Shown here: positions 30,653 through 37,323 of the stretch, piece by piece | Layout of the letters: every line of letters begins with the position of its first letter | How positions within the stretch are numbered: the first letter of the stretch is position 1 | Assembly: GCA_947455025.1 (NCBI GenBank) | Contig: CANGLU010000022.1 | Coordinates: 1 to 37,323 of the forward strand | Origin: Hyphomicrobiales bacterium | GTDB taxonomy: Bacteria > Pseudomonadota > Alphaproteobacteria > Rhizobiales > Beijerinckiaceae | Direction: 5' to 3' | Length of the DNA: 37,323 nucleotides | Notes under the pieces: generated by a model | Database searches by the model: none | Told to the model about the DNA's origin: nothing | The model's input: only the letters and a program-made list of their open reading frames with translations | Program-made: the position numbers and the translations under genes

Positions 30653-33400
30653 CTATTTGACGCCGAAAAGTTCTAAGAGCGTTTTCCGAATGGAGCCCTG
30701 CCGCGCGGTATTTCCAATTTTTCCACCGGTTAGATCGGTGACGTAGAAGACGTCGACGACCTTTTCGCCAAAGGTTGCGATATGGGCTGAAGCGATATTA
30801 AGATTTAGCTTTCCCAGTATCGTCGTGAGTTCATAGAGGAGCCCGGGACGATCAAGGCCCGAAACTTCGATCACGGTAAATCGACTCGATGCCGTGTTAT
30901 CGATCACGACTTCGGGCACAACGGAAAACGCTTTCGAGGCTTGGCTGCGTTGAGGGGCTCGTGCGGCGACGGCATCTGAAATTTTAATTTCGCTTTTCAA
31001 CGCTTTCTCGATGCCGTGCGCAATGCGATTGGCGCGCCTCAACTCATCTTCATCTTCGTCAAAGGCACGTGAAACAAAGATTGTATCGAGTGCGAGTCCG
31101 TCATTTGTCGTAAAAATCTGAGCATCAACGATATTGGCACCCGCAGCGGCACATGCCCCCGTTATAATGGCAAGCAATCTCGGATGATCAGGCGCCGAAA
31201 CGGTTAGTTCGGTTATGCCGCGAAATTTATCGGTCGCAACTTCGGTCGAAAGCGTACGCATTTCCCGTTCAGCCGCATAAAGAAAATGGGCATGCTTTAC
31301 TCGCCGTTGAAGATCAACTTTGAGCCAATAGGCGGGATAATGGCGCGAAACATAGGCATCCAATTCGATATCGGTCCAGTTGGGTAGCGCGCGACGTAAT
31401 TCTTCCTGAGACGATCGTACCCGCTGCTCGCGGTTAATGGCCGAATGCCCGCCCGCCAGAACAATTTCTGTTTCCCAAAAGAGTGTTCTTAGCAACTGCC
31501 CCTTCCAACCGTTCCACACGCCGGGACCAACGGCCCGAATGTCGCAAACCGTTAGAACCAACAGCATCCGAAGCCGCTCAAGCGTTTGCACAGTCGCTGC
31601 AAAGGCTTCGATGGTGGCTTGGTCCGAAAGGTCACGGCTTTGGGCAACGGTCGACATATCCAAATGATGCTCGATCAACCATGCAACGGCCTCTGTCTCA
31701 GCTTCGTTAAGGCCCAGTCTCGGGCATAGACGGCGTGCGACTTTAGCTCCCGCGATTGAATGATCCTCAGGCCGCCCCTTTGCGACATCGTGCAGAAACA
31801 ACGCAACATGCAAAATGCGCAAATTTCGGATCATTGGAATGATTTCGTGGGCAACCGGCAATTCAGCAGCGTGACGTCCCGCCTCGATTTCGGCTAGCGC
31901 ACCCAATGAACGCAAGAGGTGCTCATCTACTGTATAATGATGGTACATATTGAATTGCATCATCGCAACAACACGGCCAAATTCGGGAACAAATTTTCCC
32001 AAAAGACCTGCTTCGTTCATCCGCCGCAAAGTGATTTCCGGCGAATTTTTTGACACAAGCAATTCAACAAAAAGACGATTTGCTTCGCTGTTTGATCTGA
32101 GCGTCGAGTCAACGAGTTTAAGCGATTGCGTAACCAGACGAGCAGCATGGGGATGAATAGCCCGATTTAAGCTATCTGCCATATGAAATAGGCGGATTAG
32201 ATTAACGGGGTCACGCGTAAAAACCTGATCGTTCGTAACTGTTAAACGCTCATTCTCAAGAATGAAATCTTTCGATCCTGCAACAGCATTATTTTTTCGT
32301 TTCAAGCGACCGACGAAACGATTAAGGCCGGAGGCCGGCTTTGCATGTCGTGCTTCAAGGGCTGCACACACAATGGCGGTTAGATCACCAACGTCTTTTG
32401 CGACGAGGAAGTAGCGTTTCATAAACCGCTCTACAGCCGATAGGCCGCCGTGACTCGCATAGCCCAGGCGTTCGGCGATGATGGGTTGGATATCAAACGA
32501 TAAACGCTCTTCGGATCGGTTTGTTACGAAATGTAATTGCGAACGAACTCGCCATAAAAACTCTTCGCACCGAAGAAAGAGTTGACGCTCTTCTTTGCTA
32601 AAAAGTCCGACGTCAACAAGATCATTTACATCGTGAACTTGGTAGACATATTTAGCAATCCAAAACAGCGTATTGAGATCACGAAGCCCACCTTTACTAT
32701 CTTTGACATTGGGCTCGACGAGATAGCGGGATGAGCCTGCACGTGAGACACGCGCTTCTCTCTCGGCAAGCTTAGCGGCCACAAACTCCGCTGCGGTGCC
32801 GCTCACGATTTCAAGCTCATATCGCTTTTGGAAGTCGGAAAACAATCCGGCGTTACCGGTTAACAACCGGGCTTCGAGTAGAGCCGTTCGAATGGTCATA
32901 TCCGTTTTGGCTTCACGAATACATTCTTCAACGGTGCGAACGGAATGACCGACTTTTAATTTAAGATCCCAAAGAGCGTAAAGAATAATTTCGATAACGC
33001 TTTCGGACCAGGGCGTAGCCTTATAGGGCAGGAGGATTAGGAGATCGATATCGGAACCAGGCGCAAGCGTTCCACGACCATAGCCACCAACGGCAGCGAT
33101 GGTCATTTTTTCGGCGAAAGAAGGATTGGCTGACGGATAAAATATATCGGTTGCTACGTCAAAAAGGGCACCAATAATCTCATCCATGACGTTTGAAAGA
33201 GCCGTTACGCATTCAATGCCGTTACGTCCCTCATTCAGCAATCGTTCGGCGTTTTGACGGCCTTCCAACAGTGTTTGCCGCAATATTGCGACAACAGCCT
33301 GGCGCCTTATGGCCATATCCGCATCGCCTGACGCGACCGCTCTGACTGCAGACAATAAGGAAGAGGGCTCATTTGGCTCGGAAGCAGGGCGATTGACCAT
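30653..33400 (-). CDS. glnD: Bifunctional [protein-PII] uridylyltransferase / uridylyl-removing enzyme
   Basis: A 915-residue signal transducer for nitrogen status that attaches UMP to PII proteins when glutamine is low and removes it when glutamine is high. The nucleotidyltransferase domain shows GGYGRGTLAPGSDIDLLILLP with Asp117 and Asp119. The GlnD linker domain follows. The HD hydrolase domain has His537-Asp538 in HVALFLHDVAKGRPEDHS. Two ACT domains at about residues 729-805 and 841-915 are the glutamine sensors. All four parts are intact and the length is typical. The N-terminal 25 residues are poorly conserved. ATG 33400 gives the full protein; its ribosome site is weak. A downstream gap of 120 bases separates it from grpE. 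Confidence 0.97.
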   Translation of the reverse strand: MVNRPASEPNEPSSLLSAVRAVASGDADMAIRRQAVVAILRQTLLEGRQNAERLLNEGRNGIECVTALSNVMDEIIGALFDVATDIFYPSANPSFAEKMTIAAVGGYGRGTLAPGSDIDLLILLPYKATPWSESVIEIILYALWDLKLKVGHSVRTVEECIREAKTDMTIRTALLEARLLTGNAGLFSDFQKRYELEIVSGTAAEFVAAKLAEREARVSRAGSSRYLVEPNVKDSKGGLRDLNTLFWIAKYVYQVHDVNDLVDVGLFSKEERQLFLRCEEFLWRVRSQLHFVTNRSEERLSFDIQPIIAERLGYASHGGLSAVERFMKRYFLVAKDVGDLTAIVCAALEARHAKPASGLNRFVGRLKRKNNAVAGSKDFILENERLTVTNDQVFTRDPVNLIRLFHMADSLNRAIHPHAARLVTQSLKLVDSTLRSNSEANRLFVELLVSKNSPEITLRRMNEAGLLGKFVPEFGRVVAMMQFNMYHHYTVDEHLLRSLGALAEIEAGRHAAELPVAHEIIPMIRNLRILHVALFLHDVAKGRPEDHSIAGAKVARRLCPRLGLNEAETEAVAWLIEHHLDMSTVAQSRDLSDQATIEAFAATVQTLERLRMLLVLTVCDIRAVGPGVWNGWKGQLLRTLFWETEIVLAGGHSAINREQRVRSSQEELRRALPNWTDIELDAYVSRHYPAYWLKVDLQRRVKHAHFLYAAEREMRTLSTEVATDKFRGITELTVSAPDHPRLLAIITGACAAAGANIVDAQIFTTNDGLALDTIFVSRAFDEDEDELRRANRIAHGIEKALKSEIKISDAVAARAPQRSQASKAFSVVPEVVIDNTASSRFTVIEVSGLDRPGLLYELTTILGKLNLNIASAHIATFGEKVVDVFYVTDLTGGKIGNTARQGSIRKTLLELFGVK

Positions 33401-33550
33401 GAGTGCCTGTTTTAAACGTGCTTGGACCTAAGGGTGGTGGGTTAACTTTGTCGCTCTCCGTCTACCCAAGATGAATGTATCACCTATTTGTAGCCTTGCT
33501 GCAAAGCCAATAGGCGATTAGTGAGGGGGTAATAACCGATGGAGTGATAC

Positions 33551-33784
33551 ATGGACGACGAAGATTTGGTCATTGTAAAAGATTGTAACGGAACGCGTCT
33601 CCATGACGGCGACACGGTTCATGTGATTAAGGACCTTAAGGTTAAGGGCACATCCTCGGTTATCAAGCAGGGCACCAAAGTTAAGGGCATTCGCTTAACG
33701 GATGTGGCCGATGAAGTAGAATGCCGGGTCGATCACATTAAAGGCCTTGTGTTGAAGACCCAGTTTCTAAAGCGCGTCAACTGA
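33551..33784 (+). CDS. PhnA-domain protein (YjdM C-terminal domain only)
   Basis: A 77-residue protein consisting of the C-terminal domain of the PhnA/YjdM family. Landmarks are VIVKDCNGTRLHDGDTVHVI, KDLKVKGTSSVIKQGTKVKGI and CRVDHIKGLVLKTQFLKRV. The N-terminal zinc-ribbon of full-length PhnA (about 110 residues) is missing; the start at 33551 follows GGAG by six bases, so the short form is probably genuine. Despite the old name there is no good evidence that this family degrades phosphonates; the function is unknown. It lies alone between divergent glnD (150-base gap, containing an imperfect CCTATTTG/CAAA..AATAGG inverted repeat near 33485-33515) and convergent gshB. Confidence 0.85.
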   Translation: MDDEDLVIVKDCNGTRLHDGDTVHVIKDLKVKGTSSVIKQGTKVKGIRLTDVADEVECRVDHIKGLVLKTQFLKRVN

Positions 33785-33797
33785 AGCGCTTTACGCT

Positions 33798-34739
33798 TTA
33801 ACGCTTTGATTCAATGGCATCCCAGATGGCAGCCGCCAGATCTGGGCCGCCTAAGCGCTTGATGGCGCGAAGGCCTGTCGGCGAGGTGACGTTGATCTCG
33901 GTGAGGTTACCGTCGATGACGTCGATGCCTACAAAGATTAGGCCAAGCTCGCGCAGCATTGGACCAATTCGCTCACAAATCTCTTGCTCCCGCTTCGACA
34001 ATTCAGTTGTCTCGGCAGCGCCGCCCCGCACCATATTGGAGCGTATATCGTCACCCGTTGGCACGCGATTGACCGCACCCAGTGCCACGCCATCGACGAG
34101 AATGATTCGCTTATCGCCTTCCACCACTTTGGGCAGAAACCGTTGAATGACCCATGGCTCCCGGAAGGTGACGGAAAACAAATCGTAGAGAGAGCCAAAA
34201 TTAGGATCTTTCGCGCTGACTTTGAACACGGCTGCACCGCCATTGCCATAAAGCGGCTTCATCACGACATCGCCATGTTCACGGCGGAAGGCTTCGATTT
34301 CAGCCTTGTCGCGCGTCACAAGCGTTGGGGGCATCAAATCGGGAAATTCGGTGACCAATATTTTCTCAGGCGCATTGCGCACCGATGCCGGATTATTCAC
34401 GACCAAGGTTTTGGGATGGATGCGCTCCAGCAAATGCGTTGTCGTAATATAGGCCATATCGAAGGGCGGATCTTGGCGGAGCAGGATGACATCCATCGTT
34501 GAAAGGTCATGACGGATCGCAGGCTCGATTGTGACATGATCGCCTTTGATGTCGCGAACGGTTACCGCCGATACAAGCGCGCTGACGACGCCGTCCCGCA
34601 TCGCCAGCGTATCGGGCGTGTAATAGAAGAGCGAGTGGCCGCGTGCTTGTGCTTCAAGCATCAAGGCGAAGGTTGAATCACCTGTAATATTGATCTTTTC
34701 GATGGGGTCCATTTGGACCGCTACACGGAGTTGAGCCAC
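33798..34739 (-). CDS. gshB: Glutathione synthetase
   Basis: A 313-residue ATP-grasp ligase that joins gamma-glutamylcysteine and glycine to make glutathione in the cytosol. The N-terminal domain opens [25 protein letters not shown], as in prokaryotic Gsh[19 protein letters not shown] and [13 protein letters not shown] follow. The ATP-grasp core has [16 protein letters not shown], and the C-terminus [25 protein letters not shown] contains the metal and substrate residues. Length matches E. coli GshB (315). ATG 34739 is preceded by GAGGAG. It follows yraN after 34 bases on the same strand and is the last gene of the rsmI-yraN-gshB set, a widely conserved order in this class. Confidence 0.97.
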   Translation of the reverse strand: MAQLRVAVQMDPIEKINITGDSTFALMLEAQARGHSLFYYTPDTLAMRDGVVSALVSAVTVRDIKGDHVTIEPAIRHDLSTMDVILLRQDPPFDMAYITTTHLLERIHPKTLVVNNPASVRNAPEKILVTEFPDLMPPTLVTRDKAEIEAFRREHGDVVMKPLYGNGGAAVFKVSAKDPNFGSLYDLFSVTFREPWVIQRFLPKVVEGDKRIILVDGVALGAVNRVPTGDDIRSNMVRGGAAETTELSKREQEICERIGPMLRELGLIFVGIDVIDGNLTEINVTSPTGLRAIKRLGGPDLAAAIWDAIESKR

Positions 34740-34773
34740 GCTTAAAATCTCCTCAAAGGAATATGGGTCTCAT

Positions 34774-35151
34774 TTACGCGAAAGGAAGCGAGAATGCATC
34801 CTCGATATGATAGGGCAAGCGAAAGGGACGGATGATGATCGCGTCGCATCGTAAAACACAGTCGGATGCCCAAGGATTGCGCATCAGCCAATGATCGACG
34901 GCCGAGGCAAATCGGTTAATTTTTCCGGCATTAATGGCGTCAATACCGGATTCTAAATCTTTCCTCGCTTTAACCTCGACAAAGGCTACGAGGTCTTTGC
35001 GGGTGGCGATGATATCAATCTCTCCGCCGCGCGCGAGATAGCGGCGGGACAATACGCGGTACCCTTTCGCGAACAGATAAAAAATGGCGATCCATTCGGC
35101 GAGATGTCCCCATTTTAAAGCCCTTTGCCGGCTTTGCTTTGAGCGGGCCAT
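34774..35151 (-). CDS. yraN: YraN family (UPF0102) endonuclease-fold protein
   Basis: A 125-residue protein of the UPF0102/YraN family with a restriction-endonuclease-like core. The conserved part reads RGGEIDIIATRKDLVAFVEVKARK, where the Glu, Asp and the EVK triad form the predicted metal site. KWGHLAEWIAIFYLFAKGY before it contains the conserved Glu helix. The cellular role is not settled; roles in DNA processing have been proposed. Its ATG at 35151 directly follows the rsmI stop (TAAATG), so translation is probably coupled, and gshB follows. Confidence 0.9.
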   Translation of the reverse strand: MARSKQSRQRALKWGHLAEWIAIFYLFAKGYRVLSRRYLARGGEIDIIATRKDLVAFVEVKARKDLESGIDAINAGKINRFASAVDHWLMRNPWASDCVLRCDAIIIRPFRLPYHIEDAFSLPFA

Positions 35152-36054
35152 TTAGTCGTCTCCACGCGCCAGCGCGACGGCCCGCGTATAGACTTGGCGA
35201 CGGGGTAGACCGGTCTCCTCGACGGTTACGGCTGTGGCATCTTTGACGGAAAGATGCGTCAGATGGTGACGAAGCCGATCATCCAAGCCTGCATCGCTTC
35301 GCACCACGTCAGTTTCGGCCGAAGGCGGGCCGATCAAGACAACAATTTCACCTTTCGGGGTTGCTGCTGCTTCGAATTCGGCGGCAAGCGTCGATAGCGT
35401 TCCGCGTTTGACGGTTTCGAACAATTTTGTCAGTTCGCGGGCGACTGCTGCCGGACGATCACCAAGGATTTCGGCCGCATCGGCCAGCATGGCGGCTAAA
35501 CGACGGGGTGATTCGAAAAAGACCAGCGTCGATGGAATAACGGCAAGAAGGGATAGGCGTTCGCATCGCGCCGATGATTTAGGGGGCAAAAAGCCTTCGA
35601 AGAAGAAGCGATCGGTTGGCAAACCTGCTGCGACGAGGGCGGCGAGGACGGCGGATGGCCCTGGAACGGGCGTGACCTTTAGGCCTTCTTCAAGAACGGC
35701 TTCGACGAGCTTATAGCCGGGGTCGGATACCAGCGGCGTGCCCGCATCCGAGATCAAAGCGAGTGCTTCACCCGCATGCAAACGTTTCAAGACCTTCGGC
35801 CTCATCTCTGCCGCATTGTGCTCGTGATATGGAATGAGCGGCGTCGTTATTCCATAATGGGCCAACAAAGTGCGGCTAACGCGCGTGTCTTCCGCAAGCA
35901 CCGCATTGGCTGCGGCCAACGTAGACAAGGCGCGCAGCGACATATCGCGCAAATTGCCAATGGGGGTGGCGACAACGTGGAGACCGGGGGCGATTCCTTC
36001 GGCTTCGGCTTTCAAGCCGAAAACGGTGTAGGAAGAGGCCTTATCATCGCGCAT
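35152..36054 (-). CDS. rsmI: 16S rRNA (cytidine(1402)-2'-O)-methyltransferase
   Basis: A 300-residue tetrapyrrole-methylase-fold enzyme that 2'-O-methylates C1402 of 16S rRNA in the decoding centre. Diagnostic motifs are [68 protein letters not shown] and FEGFLPPK. A C-terminal arm (DATAVTVEETGLPRRQVY) follows, as usual. I prefer ATG 36054, with GGAG seven bases upstream, because it gives MRDDKASSYTVFGLKAE like other alphaproteobacterial RsmI. ATG 36099, with AAGG upstream, would add 15 unconserved residues. It heads the rsmI-yraN-gshB operon and is divergent from the LpoA-like gene across 142 bases. Confidence 0.95.
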   Translation of the reverse strand: MRDDKASSYTVFGLKAEAEGIAPGLHVVATPIGNLRDMSLRALSTLAAANAVLAEDTRVSRTLLAHYGITTPLIPYHEHNAAEMRPKVLKRLHAGEALALISDAGTPLVSDPGYKLVEAVLEEGLKVTPVPGPSAVLAALVAAGLPTDRFFFEGFLPPKSSARCERLSLLAVIPSTLVFFESPRRLAAMLADAAEILGDRPAAVARELTKLFETVKRGTLSTLAAEFEAAATPKGEIVVLIGPPSAETDVVRSDAGLDDRLRHHLTHLSVKDATAVTVEETGLPRRQVYTRAVALARGDD

Positions 36055-36196
36055 CACAGTCTCCGGGCGATCCATCGCATTCATAAAGAGGATTGGCATG
36101 GGGTAACCTTGTGACGCAAGCGCATCTGCATTGCGATCGTGCAAGGACCCCTTGTATGATGGCTTAAGAGAATTGACGTTGGGAGAGTGGTTGTTG

Positions 36197-37323
36197 ATGA
36201 AAGTCGTCCATGGTCAAGCGCGGATAATGCGGCTTGTTGGTTTCACTCTTCTTTGCACGCTCCTTACCGGCTGTGTCGCCTCTAATCGAATGGGCGGCGC
36301 CATTATGACGCCGCAGGTTTCGCTGCCCGATCAACCGGCCGAGCCTGAAACGGCCGCGCAAACATCAGAGCCGATTACGGGGACGGAACTTGGCGCGCCG
36401 GGTGCTGCGCCCGTTGATGCCGCCCAACCAGCGGCCATTGCGGCACCGCCTCCGGCAGGAACGGTGCGCGTCGCGTTGCTGCTGCCGCTATCGGCGCAGG
36501 GAACCACGGGGAATGTCGCGCAATCGCTTAAAAATGCGGCCGATATGGCGATGGCGGAGTTTTCGGGCGCCTCGATTGATTTGGTTGTGAAAGACGAGCG
36601 CGGAACGCCCGATGGCGCACGCGAAGCCGCCAAGCAAGCGATGGCGGAAGGCGCTTCGGCGATTATCGGACCTTTGCTTGCGCCCTCCGTGCAAGTTTCG
36701 GGTTCGATTGCGCGGTCGGCGGGTAAGCCTGTGATCGCGTTTTCGACCGATTCGGGTGTGGCGGGACGGGGCGTTTATTTGTTGAGCTTTATGCCGCAAT
36801 CGGATGTCGACCGAATTTTGGATTACGCGGCGGCGAATGGTAAAAAATCGCTCGGTGCCTTGATCCCCGATACGCCCTATGGTTCGGCGGTCAACGCTGT
36901 GCTGCAAGATGGCGCGGCGCGACGGGGCATAAGGCTTTTGGCGATTGAGCGCTATTCGGGCTCGTCGGTAGACGCGGCGGCGAAGCGGTTGGCGGGCATT
37001 AAGGACCAGATGGATTCGCTGTTTTTGCCGGAGAATGGCGATGGGGCCGTAGCGGCAGGCAAAGCGCTGCAATCAGCCGGGATCGACACGAAGAAAATCC
37101 AGCTGTTAGGCACAAGCGCGTGGGATGATGCGCGTGTGTTTTCGACGCCGCAGTTTCAAGGCGGCTGGTACGCGATGCCGGATAAATCGGGGTATGATGC
37201 CTTCGCCGCTCGCTATCGGGCGAAATTCGGCAGCGATCCTGTGCGGATCGCGACGCTCGCTTATGACGCGGTTTTCTTAGCCAATGCGTTGCATAAAAAG
37301 GCAGGCGATCATGCCTTTGAGGA
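36197..37323 (+). CDS. Penicillin-binding protein activator, LpoA-like lipoprotein (3' end outside window)
   Basis: The frame opens at ATG 36197 and has no stop before the window ends, giving 375 residues so far. The N-terminus is a lipoprotein signal (MRLVGFTLLCTLLTGC) with the lipidated cysteine at residue 26, so the mature protein would sit in the outer membrane facing the periplasm. An Ala/Pro-rich linker (about 45-85) leads to a periplasmic-binding-like fold: VRVALLLPLSAQG, AADMAMAEF, IIGPLLAPSV, GKPVIAFSTDSGVAG and VYLLSFMPQSDVDRI. This is the LpoA-type PBP activator family, often misannotated as branched-chain amino-acid binding protein. Known members stimulate peptidoglycan synthases; here that is inferred. 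GGGAGAG precedes the start; an ATG at 36227 would still keep the lipobox. Divergence from rsmI-yraN-gshB is the usual context. Confidence 0.9.
   Translation, partial: MKVVHGQARIMRLVGFTLLCTLLTGCVASNRMGGAIMTPQVSLPDQPAEPETAAQTSEPITGTELGAPGAAPVDAAQPAAIAAPPPAGTVRVALLLPLSAQGTTGNVAQSLKNAADMAMAEFSGASIDLVVKDERGTPDGAREAAKQAMAEGASAIIGPLLAPSVQVSGSIARSAGKPVIAFSTDSGVAGRGVYLLSFMPQSDVDRILDYAAANGKKSLGALIPDTPYGSAVNAVLQDGAARRGIRLLAIERYSGSSVDAAAKRLAGIKDQMDSLFLPENGDGAVAAGKALQSAGIDTKKIQLLGTSAWDDARVFSTPQFQGGWYAMPDKSGYDAFAARYRAKFGSDPVRIATLAYDAVFLANALHKKAGDHAFE

Noticed and set aside
1-37323. CRISPR array, tRNA/rRNA genes, prophage or insertion sequence
   Set aside because: No regularly spaced repeats, cloverleaf-like sequence, rRNA segments, transposase or integrase motifs were recognised. 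I could not run covariance or profile searches, so a very divergent small RNA gene could be missed.

Overview
The window is chromosomal DNA from a bacterium, most likely an alphaproteobacterium. Several things point that way: an FzlA-type GST-fold protein beside queG, a PmtA-like methyltransferase directly after dnaJ, the run dnaK-dnaJ-pmtA-pyrF-dapB-gpmA, the nth/DUF2244 pair, an LpoA-like lipoprotein divergent from rsmI-yraN-gshB, and a heterotetrameric-type sarcosine oxidase. The gene order recalls Hyphomicrobiales (Rhizobiales), but I cannot assign a genus. Coding density is very high, no gene-free stretch exceeds 300 bases, and I see no rRNA, tRNA, CRISPR array, prophage or insertion sequence.

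Layout. 1-4.7 kb: the 3' end of soxA and soxG, then a palindromic repeat, a beta-hydroxyacid dehydrogenase, the Fe-S carrier Mrp/ApbC and an orphan FAD-dependent amine/amino-acid oxidase-like gene. 4.7-10.0 kb: a divergent sugar-acid locus, with a GarD/UxaA dehydratase on one side and a XylX-like FAH-fold dehydratase, an aldehyde dehydrogenase and a PfkB kinase on the other; this fits a non-phosphorylative route to 2-oxoglutarate. 10.1-10.9 kb: a toxin-first type II toxin-antitoxin pair whose promoter carries a perfect palindrome between -35 and -10. 10.9-17.3 kb: methylglyoxal synthase, divergent from a tightly overlapping six-gene nucleoside uptake and salvage operon (BMP-type binding protein, ABC ATPase, two permeases, cytidine deaminase, purine nucleoside phosphorylase). 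A second copy of the palindromic repeat follows.

17.4-22.5 kb: minus-strand SDR gene, queG, fzlA-like and nth, then DUF2244 and an AraC-MGMT fusion on plus. 22.5-29.9 kb: a plus-strand housekeeping run beginning with a sigma32-like promoter (dnaK, dnaJ, pmtA-like, pyrF, dapB, gpmA, GNAT, alkB), with the last three genes overlapping. 29.9-33.4 kb: grpE (also with a possible heat-shock promoter) and glnD on minus. 33.5-37.3 kb: a short PhnA-domain protein, then gshB, yraN and rsmI on minus and a divergent LpoA-like lipoprotein running off the window end.

Most of the window is ordinary housekeeping chromosome. I do not see a clearly new defence or mobile system. The items most worth following up are the paired palindromic repeats between convergent genes, the unusual enzyme combination in the sugar-acid locus, the near-leaderless toxin-antitoxin promoter, the in-frame repeat insertion in QueG, and the two candidate heat-shock promoters at unlinked dnaK and grpE.
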